A stretch of DNA of 56,755 nucleotides from Desulfobacterales bacterium (GCA_030145015.1 JAQYWI010000010.1:1-56755); one strand, 5' to 3'; shown: positions 24,811 through 34,185, numbered from the stretch's first letter. Numbers and translations: made by a program. The notes: a model not told the origin generated them from the sequence alone.

Positions 24811-25530
24811 TCAGGATTTCCCATACACCTCCACCTTGGAGGTACTGAAATAATTGCCGATTGCAGTGTTAATTGTAATGCCTGTGATTATGGCTATTTG
24901 GCCTTCAAAATGAGTCGTTAAATCATTCACCAGCTCCGGCAAATCACGATCAATCCGCTGCATTAGATATTTAGTTGCATCTATTATGTCCGGACTTTTA
25001 CCATTTTCGGCACATTTTTTGAGGTAAGGCAACATCAGCTGCTCAACGGTCTCCCGTTGGCGGTCTAAAGAATCGGCAGGTTTCTGGCTTATGATATCAT
25101 AGCCTTCTTCAACTACCCTGACTAACAAACCACATGCACTTGTGACATGCGATTGTCCGCTACGCAGAATTTTTCCCCATTCTCCCCGGTCATATCCGAT
25201 GTGCGGGCCCGCTACAAGGAGCAGATTTTTTTTCCCGGCCACCTCCGGGACGTGATGAGAAACCGCGATTAACCCGGCTCTACCGCCGTGACAATATCCT
25301 GCTAAACCTCCGAATTTAAAACGCTCGCCCCAGTATTGTTCCAATAACTTGTATTCGGTTTCGTTGATTTCATCGCAGCAGCCGCCTTCTGCAAAACGCG
25401 TATTTTCCGGATTGAAGCCATATTGCTCTTCAAGATGGATACCTTGCTTTGCAAAAAAAATTCTCCCTATTTCTGCATTGGGAAAATGGATACGGATTTC
25501 ATTTCTTAAGTGCTCTGGGTTCATTGTCAA
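24811..25530 (-). CDS. Theta-type carbonic anhydrase candidate (LCIB family)
   Basis: The 239-residue protein matches the LCIB/LCIC family (Chlamydomonas low-CO2-inducible proteins), a theta-class beta-carbonic-anhydrase fold. Key segments are GGCCDEINETEYKLLEQY (C51/C52, D53), FKFGGLAGYCHGGRAGL, SHHVPEVAG (H92/H93), GPHIGYDRGEWGKILRSGQ and TSACGLLVRV (C133). In known members zinc is bound by Cys-His-Cys with an Asp-Arg pair; matching residues are present. Activity is inferred, since some family members are inactive. No signal peptide, so cytoplasmic. Confidence 0.7.
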   Translation of the reverse strand: MTMNPEHLRNEIRIHFPNAEIGRIFFAKQGIHLEEQYGFNPENTRFAEGGCCDEINETEYKLLEQYWGERFKFGGLAGYCHGGRAGLIAVSHHVPEVAGKKNLLLVAGPHIGYDRGEWGKILRSGQSHVTSACGLLVRVVEEGYDIISQKPADSLDRQRETVEQLMLPYLKKCAENGKSPDIIDATKYLMQRIDRDLPELVNDLTTHFEGQIAIITGITINTAIGNYFSTSKVEVYGKS

Positions 25531-25642
25531 TTACCCGATCATCGTTTTAAAACTTTTAGTCCATAGGGGTAAACCGATGAGCAAATTCCACAGTTGTGCC
25601 CTTTTTTAATCTTTTTTGGCCGACGCCTTCCCGCAAACCGAT

Positions 25643-26200
25643 CTATCCGCTGAGTTTGACGGCTGTGCCGTAAACTAAAAGTTCGGCTGCACTTCCCACG
25701 ACGCTCGTCGTCATATAACGAACATTGATGATGGCCTCCGCACCCATCTTTGCAGCCTGGGCCATCATCCGATTCGTAGCCATCTCCCTTGCCTTTCCCA
25801 TCATTTCTGTGTATTCGGTCAATTCGCCACCGACAATCAACCTGATTATGGCGGATAGATCCTTACCGAGCCAGATGGCAAATACCGTATGGCCCTGGAC
25901 AAGACCCAGAATCTCAGAAATATCTCGACCCGGTAATGTGGCGGAGTTCAATAGCAAAACCGAAGTATCGGCCACAGCTGCCGGTGTCTCCACTTCTGAT
26001 ATCCTGTTTCTTTTTTGTTCGAGAGCGACTGTCAACAGAACCAGAATAATACCGCCTAAAAGGCAAAAGACCGCTGCCTTGAGCCACCAGGGAATGACCG
26101 GATCATCTGCAACGATTACGTGCCAGGGTATCCCGGCAAACACTGCAAAAAAGAGCCCCAGCACAAAGGCCAGCGAACCAATGTGTCGAAGTATCTTCAT
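25643..26200 (-). CDS. Membrane protein with C-terminal YbjQ (UPF0145) domain
   Basis: Two hydrophobic helices (LAFVLGLFFAVFAGIPWHV and WWLKAAVFCLLGGIILVLL) precede a YbjQ-type domain (LPGRDISEILGLVQGHTVFA; GELTEYTEMMGKAREMATNR; GAEAIINVRYMTTSV; YGTAVKL). YbjQ family function is unclear, and it usually occurs alone, so the membrane anchor is notable. The chosen ATG (26200) follows GGGAGAAG; an upstream ATG at 26230 is less well placed. Confidence 0.82.
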   Translation of the reverse strand: MKILRHIGSLAFVLGLFFAVFAGIPWHVIVADDPVIPWWLKAAVFCLLGGIILVLLTVALEQKRNRISEVETPAAVADTSVLLLNSATLPGRDISEILGLVQGHTVFAIWLGKDLSAIIRLIVGGELTEYTEMMGKAREMATNRMMAQAAKMGAEAIINVRYMTTSVVGSAAELLVYGTAVKLSG

Positions 26201-26239
26201 GGCTTCTCCCTTCATACCATTGTTATGCACCCAAGTGTA

Positions 26240-26569
26240 TCACCGGCTTAGCTTTGAGCTGGCAAGCCGATTTAAGCTGACACCGGACTCCGCTGCCTGG
26301 ATAGCAAGTTTTCGATGAACTTCAGGTGGAATCCGCACCATAAATTTGCCGCTATACTGTTTACCTGCAATAGGGTCGGGTACGGTTTCACCGCTACCCT
26401 GCATATCTTTTACAATATCAGCAACAAGCTTCCGTATACCTTTCAAGGCCGCTTCCGGCGTTTTAGATAACCAGCTCAAGCTGTTAAATTCTGCGCACAA
26501 TCCAACATATTCGTTATCATCTTCCGACCAAGTTACTCGATATGTATAATGGTCATTTTTCAGAGACAT
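26240..26569 (-). CDS. hicB: HicB-family antitoxin
   Basis: Antitoxin of a type II pair. The N-terminal HicB fold (YRVTWSEDDNEYVGLCAEFN) and the C-terminal DNA-binding part (GKFMVRIPPEVHRKLAIQAA, then SGVSLNRLASSKLSR), ribbon-helix-helix-like, are both present. ATG at 26569 follows an ideal GGAGG and lies within the end of hicA (17-bp overlap), so the two are coupled. Confidence 0.88.
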   Translation of the reverse strand: MSLKNDHYTYRVTWSEDDNEYVGLCAEFNSLSWLSKTPEAALKGIRKLVADIVKDMQGSGETVPDPIAGKQYSGKFMVRIPPEVHRKLAIQAAESGVSLNRLASSKLSR

Positions 26570-26813
26570 GATCGTCCTCCAATTTTTCAATAGCAATAAG
26601 CACCTGTTTTACCGGGTATGCTTTGGCCTTTCCTTTATAATTTTGGATATTTATTCTTGGGTCGCCTTGCCATGGTGTTTTGTAAATTCGATGGCTGCTA
26701 CTTGCTTGACGAGCCTTTCCAAAGTAAAAATCACATACGCTGCACAAATCACTGCAGCGAACACCTTTGGGATTCCGCTTCATTTGCGACAGGATATCGT
26801 CAATTTTAGCCAT
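26553..26813 (-). CDS. hicA: HicA-family toxin (mRNA interferase)
   Basis: An 86-residue HicA-like protein with the catalytic His in SSHRIYKTPW, then DPRINIQNYKGKAKAYPVKQVLIAIEKLE. Known members cleave mRNA. An N-terminal segment with three cysteines (VRCSDLCSVCDFYF) precedes the fold. No ribosome-binding site is visible; the promoter geometry suggests a leaderless message. Confidence 0.85.
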   Translation of the reverse strand: MAKIDDILSQMKRNPKGVRCSDLCSVCDFYFGKARQASSSHRIYKTPWQGDPRINIQNYKGKAKAYPVKQVLIAIEKLEDDHVSEK

Positions 26814-26819
26814 GATAAT

Positions 26820-26847
26820 ATAGTATCACTATTGATACCGTTGTCAA
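26820..26847 (-). promoter_or_regulatory. hicAB promoter and operator
   Basis: On the minus strand, TTGACA (26847-26842), 16 bp, then TACTAT (26825-26820). A perfect inverted repeat GTATCA-CTAT-TGATAC (26823-26838) overlaps spacer and -10, well placed for autorepression by HicB. The predicted start (about 26813) coincides with the hicA ATG. Confidence 0.6.
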
Positions 26848-26943
26848 GTGGATATTTTGGAGTTAAATAGGGGTGGGTTGTAGGGGGACATAACGCCGGG
26901 CATTAGTGTTTACACATATTATTTTCCGCTGTGCCTCCTCCGT

Positions 26944-27264
26944 TTACATTCTCGCATGTGATAATATATAGAGGTCTATCGCAATGGACTCTATAAAAAA
27001 GAAAACGGCAATAAGCGGTAATAGGATAGATAATGCGCTAACCTGGTGCCTTCTTAAAAGCTTAATAAATAGTATGATTTCGGTGATAATCCAGGACAGA
27101 TTCAGAAGCGGAACCAATACAAACAGAAATAGGAGAAGGGTGAATCCTGAATCCATACGATTAAATCCGAAAATCAAATCAAATTTGGCGCCGACAAAAA
27201 GGATCAACGGCAATTGGGTTAGGAAAATCACTATTCCTCTAAAAATATTCAATTTCAGCTCCAT
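26944..27264 (-). CDS. Small membrane protein, unknown
   Basis: A 106-residue protein with three predicted transmembrane helices (GIVIFLTQLPLILFVGA; GFTLLLFLFVLVPLLNL; ILLPLIAVFFFIESIAI). No family recognised. Starts 7 bp after the stop of the propeller lipoprotein at 27272, so probably in one operon with it. Confidence 0.65.
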   Translation of the reverse strand: MELKLNIFRGIVIFLTQLPLILFVGAKFDLIFGFNRMDSGFTLLLFLFVLVPLLNLSWIITEIILFIKLLRRHQVSALSILLPLIAVFFFIESIAIDLYILSHARM

Positions 27265-27271
27265 ACCGGGG

Positions 27272-28408
27272 TTAATAGGCCCGATCGAGGTGGAGAATGT
27301 CTATTTTTTGGGTGATCGAGTTTCGGCCGAACGTGGCATAATAGACGGCGATCTCGCGCCCAAAAGGACCCCAGGCGTAATCCGAAGTCAGAACGCGCTC
27401 GTGGTCTGTTCGCTGTTTGTTGAAATCTGTGAGCCGGAAAATATCCCCCGTATTCATCTGGCGTGCCCATAGCTCCAGTCGCAGCGTTTTTGCGGTATCC
27501 GGCGGGTGCTTCCAATCGAAACTGCGGCTTGAGTTGAACGTTATAAGTGAACCATTTGGTGAAGGCTCTCCATGCTCCTCCCAGGTGCCGGGTGACCTTG
27601 TGATATTGACACGCTGGCTTCCATCCCAGCGGGCGCGGTAGATGTCATCGACAAAAGGGCGTCCACTTTTGGTGTGGGAAAACCAAATTACATCTGCCCT
27701 GAGCGCATGAGATTCGAAAAAGCCGCCTTCCCCGCGGTAGAGAACAAACCGATGGGTAAGTTTAGCTTTTCCCGAAAAGTCGCGTTTGAAGTTAGCAACA
27801 GCGAGATGCCAACCGTCCCATGGATTTTCCTTACCGGGCGTTTTATGAAAAAGTCGCTGACGGATCTTTTTGCCGGTTGATTCACGCACGCTCCAGAACA
27901 GGCGGTCGCCGGTATCTGAAAAATGGGGATGCAGGGATGCACCTAAATATTCGGTTTCTACAAGCCGTTGCGCCCATTTCCCGTTTGCAGCGACGAGCCA
28001 TAAATCATTGTGAATCCCCCAGGCAACAAACTCAAACCGACTTCCTTTGTAAAACTTTCCTTGAACCTGGACTACCAAAAATTCGCCGCCTGGATGCCAC
28101 GCGGGCTGCCCTCGAATTCCTTTTGGCAAGCCCTGTATATTGCAAGTGACACATCGCTCTCCGCTTCCGTCCGGGCGAATCACAAAAACTTCACTGGTAT
28201 CGGTGCCCGTCATGCGATCAAAAGCGATTAGATTGTTTGAAGCACACCAATCGACGCGGCCGCCATTCGCTGTCAAAGTCCGGCGAGAAACCACTATGTT
28301 ACCTAACTCATCTGCAGTGGCGCTATTTGTCACAGCCTCTTGATGTGACAAACACCCGATTACAATGGCGGCAAGCAAGCCTAACATAAAAACTAACCGC
28401 TTCACCAT
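27272..28408 (-). CDS. TolB-like beta-propeller lipoprotein
   Basis: A 378-residue exported protein. The signal peptide MVKRLVFMLGLLAAIVIGC ends at a lipobox-like VIGC. The rest has PD40/WD40-type repeats as in TolB (NNLIAFDRMTGTDTSEVFVI; LHPHFSDTGDRLFWSVRES; HGEPSPNGSLITFNSSRSF), giving a predicted six-blade propeller. Likely a periplasmic binding or scaffolding protein; partner unknown. The start at 28408 follows GGAGGTGCGG; an upstream ATG (28447) would bury the signal peptide. Confidence 0.75.
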   Translation of the reverse strand: MVKRLVFMLGLLAAIVIGCLSHQEAVTNSATADELGNIVVSRRTLTANGGRVDWCASNNLIAFDRMTGTDTSEVFVIRPDGSGERCVTCNIQGLPKGIRGQPAWHPGGEFLVVQVQGKFYKGSRFEFVAWGIHNDLWLVAANGKWAQRLVETEYLGASLHPHFSDTGDRLFWSVRESTGKKIRQRLFHKTPGKENPWDGWHLAVANFKRDFSGKAKLTHRFVLYRGEGGFFESHALRADVIWFSHTKSGRPFVDDIYRARWDGSQRVNITRSPGTWEEHGEPSPNGSLITFNSSRSFDWKHPPDTAKTLRLELWARQMNTGDIFRLTDFNKQRTDHERVLTSDYAWGPFGREIAVYYATFGRNSITQKIDILHLDRAY

Positions 28409-28606
28409 TCCGCACCTCCAATTCCGCTGTCCAACGTTTGAACTCAATTGCTGCCAGCAGTATGGCGCTCAAACTTATGTGCGACTATTTAATGTAATAA
28501 CCAGAGACTCGCCATTTCCATTTTTATCAACATAGGATGGAGATAACCTGCGTGTGACCAGCTGAGCTGTCATCACTTCTGGTTCGCTGACTGGTTAGGT
28601 AGCAGC

Positions 28607-29062
28607 CTATTCGACACTGAGCATAAGGTTCCACTGGTCGGCGAAAGCGCCAATGTCAAGTGAGGATCCACCCACCTCGGTTCCTACGAGCAAAAAGGCA
28701 TTCGCTCCCTGAGGAAGCCCTTTAAACGGAGGAGCGCCGCCCCGGGCGCGAAGACTTTTGGCACCGAGTACATAGCGCCGCTGTCCTGTCGATAAAGGCG
28801 CGGAGTAGTAAAAGCTGCTGCCATCGTGTTGAATGTGAAGCGCGATTGTATCTGGAGGAGAATCAGGGTTGTCGCGCTCGCCAGGAAAAAGGAATCCCTT
28901 TGCATCAAAAATAATGGTATCGGTGGCCTGGATTTTCTGGAACCCGCCGTCAGGGAACTTGCGAACTTGGATGACAATAGCCTCCGATTCTGCTGCGGCC
29001 AGACCCGGATAACCCACGAAGGCAAAAAAGCTGGAAACGAGTATAATAAGCAATCGGTACAT
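28607..29062 (-). CDS. Secreted hypothetical protein
   Basis: A 151-residue protein with a clear signal peptide (MYRLLIILVSSFFAFVGYPG, cleavage near LAAAES). The mature part is predicted beta-rich (VIQVRKFPDGGFQKIQATDT; DTIALHIQHDGSSFYYS; GANAFLLVGTEVGGSS). I do not recognise a family. GGGGAGG lies before the ATG at 29062. Confidence 0.65.
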   Translation of the reverse strand: MYRLLIILVSSFFAFVGYPGLAAAESEAIVIQVRKFPDGGFQKIQATDTIIFDAKGFLFPGERDNPDSPPDTIALHIQHDGSSFYYSAPLSTGQRRYVLGAKSLRARGGAPPFKGLPQGANAFLLVGTEVGGSSLDIGAFADQWNLMLSVE

Positions 29063-29339
29063 TGTTTTTCCTCCCCTAATGCCCAACTAGTGAGTGGGTT
29101 GCATTTTTGCGTGTATATTGGGCGACGGCTGCAAAAATGCGACTATATTATTAATTTTTTAAGAGCTAAATACTACAGCGACCTATGTATAATTTTAGTG
29201 CAACAACCATGATTTAATCAATATAAAATCTGTAACGGACTGAAAAAACTACTATATCAGATCATAGAAAAGATGCATCTGAAGTACTATTCCATAAACT
29301 AATTGACTTTTTAACGAATCAACTAATTGATGATATTAT

Positions 29340-29699
29340 TTAGAGGCCGATAATTTTGTGAATTTTGTCCCGTCGATCGCGGGAGATGGGGATGCGGCGG
29401 TTGATAGGAGGGTCAAGGCGAAGGTCCCAGTCCCGGGAGCTGCGCGGGGTGAGCGCCCGAACGCGGTTCAGATTGACAATGTATTCCCGATGGCATTGCA
29501 CGAAGGCCGGGGCAGGCAGCTTTTTAGCCAGCTCATGCAATCGCTGCACGGAACGGTAAGGTTTTTTGCGTTTGGTTCTGATTAGTGTGTCGCCTTCTTT
29601 GGCTTCGAGATAAAAAATGGCGTCCACCTCGATCAGATCAATCGAGCCGTCTGCACGTTTGACCGGCAGTCTGAGCATGGTTCCCTCAATCGTCTTCAT
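29340..29699 (-). CDS. LytTR-type DNA-binding protein
   Basis: A 119-residue protein covering a LytTR domain: IDLIEVDAIFYLEAKEGDTL, RSVQRLHELAKKLPAPAFVQ, CHREYIVNLNRVRALTPRSS, RRIPISRDRRDKIHKIIGL. LytTR proteins usually have a receiver domain in front; this one has none, so it may act as a single-domain regulator or work with a membrane partner. Target genes unknown. Confidence 0.87.
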   Translation of the reverse strand: MKTIEGTMLRLPVKRADGSIDLIEVDAIFYLEAKEGDTLIRTKRKKPYRSVQRLHELAKKLPAPAFVQCHREYIVNLNRVRALTPRSSRDWDLRLDPPINRRIPISRDRRDKIHKIIGL

Positions 29700-29801
29700 G
29701 GTTATGCCTCCCTGTTAAGTACGCTCCGTATTTGTCCCCTGGCGGGAAGTCGTTGTTTAAAATAGAATTCGGCGATAGGAATCAACTTAAAAAATGTGCT
29801 T

Positions 29802-30407
29802 TTAGTTATTAAAATTTTCTCTTTTTTCTTCCAACCGCTTATCGAGATTTTTCAGCATTTCGATGGTTTTTTGCAGTTTTTGATTGGATTCTTCGAGCTT
29901 GCGGTTTTTTTCTCTGAGTTTAATTTCTTCCGATGTCAATTTGCGGTTGGATTCTTTTATTGCCAGCTTGGTCTTTTTTGATTTGTCAAGCTGGCTTTGC
30001 AGCTGTCGAATCTGCGTGCTCTGGCTGGCGATCTCCCTTGATAAACGGTCGATTTCTTTTAATGCTGCCATCCAGTTTTGAGTCTCATCCGCTTTGGTGA
30101 AATCCTCAAAAGCGGAATACGCTTTTAGATGCTCAAGCGCCTTTTGATAGTTTCTGCGGGGATTTTTGTGATTTGAGTATAACCGTGCAAGCTCCAGATG
30201 GGCCTTTTTTGATTTGTTGGGGGTTGAATTTTGCTGAACAACCTGATTCAGCTCAACAATTCCCTGGGAGTATTGCTCACCTGCAACCGAAGGGCCCGGT
30301 GCTGGTGAAGTATCCTCTCCGGAATTCGTCAGGTGGGCACAACCGCTGAATACCAAGATGACTGTCATGAATACAGCCGGATTGATTTTTGACATTAATT
30401 TGCTCAT
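29802..30407 (-). CDS. Coiled-coil lipoprotein
   Basis: A 201-residue lipoprotein with signal VFMTVILVFSGC (lipobox FSGC), a TPR-like middle (KKAHLELARLYSNHKNPRRN; YQKALEHLKAYSAF) and a long C-terminal coiled coil rich in Lys/Glu/Ser (about 105-201). Its ATG directly follows the terminal stop (30408) of the broken diguanylate-cyclase frame, with AAAAGGAAAA as ribosome-binding site, showing the two were one operon. Confidence 0.72.
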   Translation of the reverse strand: MSKLMSKINPAVFMTVILVFSGCAHLTNSGEDTSPAPGPSVAGEQYSQGIVELNQVVQQNSTPNKSKKAHLELARLYSNHKNPRRNYQKALEHLKAYSAFEDFTKADETQNWMAALKEIDRLSREIASQSTQIRQLQSQLDKSKKTKLAIKESNRKLTSEEIKLREKNRKLEESNQKLQKTIEMLKNLDKRLEEKRENFNN

Positions 30408-31877
30408 CTATTTTCCTTTTGATCCGCGCTTCCGATCCGGCAGGCTAATTAATTTTCGATCTTTTCTGCCCTTGCTACTATCATCCCCGCGCTTATCCAC
30501 CATAAAGGTGCTTCCGGATATCGTTTTGGCGTGCTCTTTCATTTCCGCAGCCACCTCAGCATACTGGAGGTGATTTTTAAATTTGCGCTTTACATTCGTT
30601 ACCACGGCAATAGAGAGGGTCGCCAGCGGGAATTTGACTTCCTGGCCCTGGCGGTTTTGGCCGACAATGTGGCCGCGTTGCCTGTCTTCTTCATCTTAGA
30701 ATCCAGGAATCGTCTTATCAAAGTTATCAATCACCTCCTGGCAGATCTGCGGATAAAGGTCCGGGGTGGTGATCAGTATATAATCATCACCGCCGATGTG
30801 GCCGATAAAATCATCTTCAGTTCCATATTTGGCAGCCGCTTCGCTGATAATGCCGGCAGTAGCCTGGATAACATCGTTGCCTTTTGTATATCCGTAGTGG
30901 TCATTGTAGGCTTTAAAATTATCGATATCCATCAGGCAAAAGGCAATGGAGGTCTTGGCGGCGATGCGCTTGTTCATTACATTTTCAATGGCAATGCCTC
31001 CGGGCAGGCGTGTCAGAGGGCTGGTGTCCAGATACATTTCTTCCAGCTGCTTTAAGCGCTTGGCCATGGTGATAAATGCCTCGGCCAGGTCTCCCAGCTC
31101 ATCCTTGTTGCGGATATCGGGTCGATGATCGAATTTGCCTTCGGCGATCATTCCGGTGGCGTGTTTGAGTTTTTTAATGGCCCCTGAGATATTCTGAGTG
31201 ATGACCATGGCCGCAATTAAAGAAAAAAGAAGGCCCAGGCCGCATAAAATCGCCGAAGCTTTAAATGCAATTCGACCGATGGTTGCTGTCAGACCGGTTT
31301 TTTCATTCTGATCCCGGATGGCTTTGTCTTTCATGTGTTTGATGACGGCAATGATTTTTTCCTGCTGGACTTTAATATTCTTTTCAAATGCTTTGGCTAT
31401 GGGTGAATCAGGGTCTTCGATCCATCCCAGCGCTTCTGAGAGGATATACTGATATTCCGTTTGCAGGTTGACGATTCGATCGACGGGATACGCCCCGTGG
31501 CCGGGCAAGGCCCGGATTTCTTTGATCAGCTGCTTAAATTCTTTATCCTTCTCCTTAAACCGCTTCAATTTATCGGGGGTCTTTAAAATAAGGTATTGCT
31601 GGGCATAAAACTCCTGAGCTAAGATGACCTCAATCATTTTCTCGGAAGTATTGATCACCGGCAGGACTGTATTCGAGATGCTGCTGTTAATTTCATTAAG
31701 CCGGTTTAAATTGAACAGCGCGTAGACGGATATGCCGACCAGCAGGACCAGCAGCACGCTGTATCCCAGCATGAGCTTTCTGGCAATTCTTAAACGGTAA
31801 AAATGGGAAATGACAAATCCGGTCAGAAGATCGATGATTTTCCATTCAGATTGTTTCGATTTGTTACGGCCAGCCAT
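30408..31877 (-). pseudogene. Membrane HAMP-GGDEF protein interrupted by one in-frame TAA
   Basis: The first part (30699-31877, 393 residues) has a transmembrane helix (about 35-57), a periplasmic helical sensor, a second helix (about 208-230), HAMP (about 232-283) and a GGDEF domain (FCLMDIDNFKAYND; signature GGDDY instead of GG(D/E)EF). It stops at TAA (30696-30698) after IPGF. The same frame then continues for 95 codons to 30408 with a normal GGDEF C-terminus: DEEDRQRGHIVGQNRQGQEV, FPLATLSIAVVTN, KRKFKNHLQYAEVAAEMKEH. Only that one codon breaks it. Either a recent nonsense mutation, a sequencing error or readthrough. With the degenerate signature, cyclase activity is doubtful. Confidence 0.82.
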
Positions 31878-32044
31878 TAAAATTCCCTTTTTGTCTCGAT
31901 GAGTTAGAAAATTTCTTTTTCAGTTTACTCTTATCTGGGGTTGTTATCGGCTGGGTAAAGGGCGAACTTGAGGAATAATTCAGGAGCTGTCTAAATCCAG
32001 AATCAGGCGGATTGCTACGCCAATATATAGGCGGGATTTCACAT

Positions 32045-32689
32045 TTATTTCGGTGGGGTTACCTGCAGCTGCTGACCGGGATAAATGGACGCTTTGACTC
32101 CGAGTTTATTGTACTCGCGCAAATGGTCTACAGACAGATTATAGCGCCGGCTGATGCTATAGAGGGTATCACCTTGCTTGACCGTGTGCATTTGGGCTTT
32201 GGTTTCTTTTTTTTCGGCCGGGAGCTGTTTTGGGGTTTCGGCCTTCTGGACGGCTTGTGAGGCAGTTTGGGGCGGTGGGGCATTGATCTCTTTTACCATA
32301 TTATTCATTCGGGCCGTCATATTGGCTTCTAACTGGTCCAGGCGCTCGGTCAGTAAGATGAGCTGGTTTCCCGAGCCGCCGGTTTGGGATAAGGCGCCTT
32401 CGCCTGCCATTGACCCCAGGCGGCCCTCCAATTGCTCCAGCCTGGATTCCAGTGCCAGCAACTGGGCTTTTTCGGCAAGGCTATATGTTCTGGCAATCAG
32501 CACTACGCAAAGAACAATCAGAATCATGAAACCGCCGACGGCAACATAGATGGGTTTAAAAGCATGCTCGCCTGAAGTGCCGCTGCCGGACCCGTAATAG
32601 GTATCTTCCTGGGATTCCAATGCCTCCTGGCTCTGGTAGTCGCTACTTAACACGAAATCTTTATCACTGCCGTTTTCGGATCGTGCCAT
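32045..32689 (-). CDS. Membrane-anchored LysM protein
   Basis: A 214-residue protein: polar N-terminus, one transmembrane helix (about 50-66, VAVGGFMILIVLCVVLIA), coiled coil (about 70-130), a Pro/Lys linker, then a C-terminal LysM domain (about 166-210: HTVKQGDTLYSISRRYNLSV, SIYPGQQLQVTP) that binds peptidoglycan. Topology suggests a cytoplasmic N-terminus and periplasmic LysM. Confidence 0.88.
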   Translation of the reverse strand: MARSENGSDKDFVLSSDYQSQEALESQEDTYYGSGSGTSGEHAFKPIYVAVGGFMILIVLCVVLIARTYSLAEKAQLLALESRLEQLEGRLGSMAGEGALSQTGGSGNQLILLTERLDQLEANMTARMNNMVKEINAPPPQTASQAVQKAETPKQLPAEKKETKAQMHTVKQGDTLYSISRRYNLSVDHLREYNKLGVKASIYPGQQLQVTPPK

Positions 32690-32799
32690 TTTCTGTATCC
32701 TATTTTTTTTTGTGTAGAGGTTTTAGGATGTTGGTCTATTTTAACCTTTCAGGTTAAAATAATTTTATTTGAGTTAAAAGGCAACAAAAAAATAATTAG

Positions 32800-32826
32800 A
32801 AAACCTGGATCCTATCCAGGTTTTTT
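32800..32826 (-). terminator. Strong terminator overlapping the MFS stop codon
   Basis: AAAACCTGGAT (32800-32810) and ATCCAGGTTTTTT (32814-32826) form a perfect stem with a 3-nt loop. The minus-strand MFS stop (32812-32814) lies in the hairpin. T runs follow on both strands, so it may be bidirectional. Confidence 0.85.
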
Positions 32827-34185
32827 GTGCTCATCGGTATTTTTCAACCGCCACCTGGCAAACACCAAAACCGCCAGCATCGTCACCAGGAAATACCATG
32901 GAAACCAGGCGATTGATTTGATAAACACCATGTTTTCCAATTGAGCGCCCACCCAGCCGGGCTGCGCTGCAGCGACCTGAAACCGGAGCTGGGCCAGCAG
33001 CAGGGAATATAACACCCCGATTACCCCGTATGCCAGGTTAAATGACAACCCTTTAAAACTTAACACGGTGGCCCTCTGGTGGGAACTGGTGATACGGTTT
33101 AAATAATCGCTCTGAAAAAAATTCTGTAGGTACATGACGGCGGTCACAACGATCATCGGTATTAATCCGACAATCGGCCAGAAAAATGTCATGCCGATCA
33201 GCCCGATAAAAGTAAAACCGGCCATGATTCCCAGGTTAAATGCGGGAGAATGCTTTTGCACCAGGCTCCGGGCCAGGCGCGGCATAATCAATCCGAGCAC
33301 AGCGAGTGCCGAGCCGATCAAACCGAAAGTGGCTTCGGGCAGATCAACGAGGCGGTAATACTGACTCCTTAGCGTAGTGATCATCCGAATGCAGTTGTCG
33401 AACTGCAGACCGGCCAGAATAATCACCAGGGCAAACGGCGTTTTTAGGATCCACTTGCCGGCCGCAAGGGTTAGTTTAAAGGCCTCTGTAATGGTGGTAT
33501 CCCGGCCGGCATTCATTTGATAATTTCGGCGGCCGGTTTCCCGCATCAGCAAAACGGAAAGCAAGGTCAGGATGGCCATCAGCAACGTCAGGAAGGGTGG
33601 AATGCGCAGGGTAATGTCCTGGGTGAAATGGACGTTAAACCCCAGCCAGTCGGCCACGCGCTGCATCAGGTTGGGGTCGTAAACCGCCGCCCCCAGACTC
33701 ATGGTGATGATAAAAGCGACGGATCGAAGCTGCATTTGTTTTTCCAGTACCCGAGGCCAGTCTTTGATATCGCCCTCTTCTTTGAGCGTATCGTAAGCGA
33801 TCGCTTCATCTGCGCCGCTGGCGGATGCTTCGGCAGCACCGCTTAAAATTCGATTGACCAGAAAAATGGAAAATAAAAGCCCGGGATTGCCCCGGGGCGC
33901 AAAACACAGCAGGATTATTTCAATGACCATCAAAACGCCGGCAGCAACCAGTAAGTTTTTGCGACCCACTGTATCGGCCAGCGCGCCGGATGGCACTTCC
34001 AGCATTACGATGGTAGCGGCCCAGGCGGCATTGAGCAGGGCGAACTGCTCCAGGGTCAACCCGTAGTCTAAAAACAAAATGGTAAATACCGGATAATAAA
34101 AGCGGCAGTTAAAGAAAATCCGAAAGGCAATAAACAGGCGGATGTTTCGAATTTTAAACGGAGATGTCTTAGCGGATGTTTCCAA
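32812..34185 (-). CDS. Major facilitator superfamily transporter
   Basis: A 457-residue polytopic inner-membrane transporter with about 12 helices. Typical MFS loop A-like motif between helices 2 and 3 (GALADTVGRKNLLVAAGVLM), preceded by LNAAWAATIVMLEVPSG. The second half begins near AGKWILKTPFALVIILAG. Substrate cannot be inferred. An unusually long loop (about 130-180) with SGADEAIAYDTLKEEGD resembles a subgroup of MFS proteins of unknown specificity. Confidence 0.9.
   Translation of the reverse strand: METSAKTSPFKIRNIRLFIAFRIFFNCRFYYPVFTILFLDYGLTLEQFALLNAAWAATIVMLEVPSGALADTVGRKNLLVAAGVLMVIEIILLCFAPRGNPGLLFSIFLVNRILSGAAEASASGADEAIAYDTLKEEGDIKDWPRVLEKQMQLRSVAFIITMSLGAAVYDPNLMQRVADWLGFNVHFTQDITLRIPPFLTLLMAILTLLSVLLMRETGRRNYQMNAGRDTTITEAFKLTLAAGKWILKTPFALVIILAGLQFDNCIRMITTLRSQYYRLVDLPEATFGLIGSALAVLGLIMPRLARSLVQKHSPAFNLGIMAGFTFIGLIGMTFFWPIVGLIPMIVVTAVMYLQNFFQSDYLNRITSSHQRATVLSFKGLSFNLAYGVIGVLYSLLLAQLRFQVAAAQPGWVGAQLENMVFIKSIAWFPWYFLVTMLAVLVFARWRLKNTDEHKKPG

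Noticed and set aside
29076..29150. attC-like site (GCCCAAC...TTGGGC with inner inverted repeat)
   Set aside because: The right core site lacks GTT and no integrase or cassette pattern is seen; the similarity is too weak.
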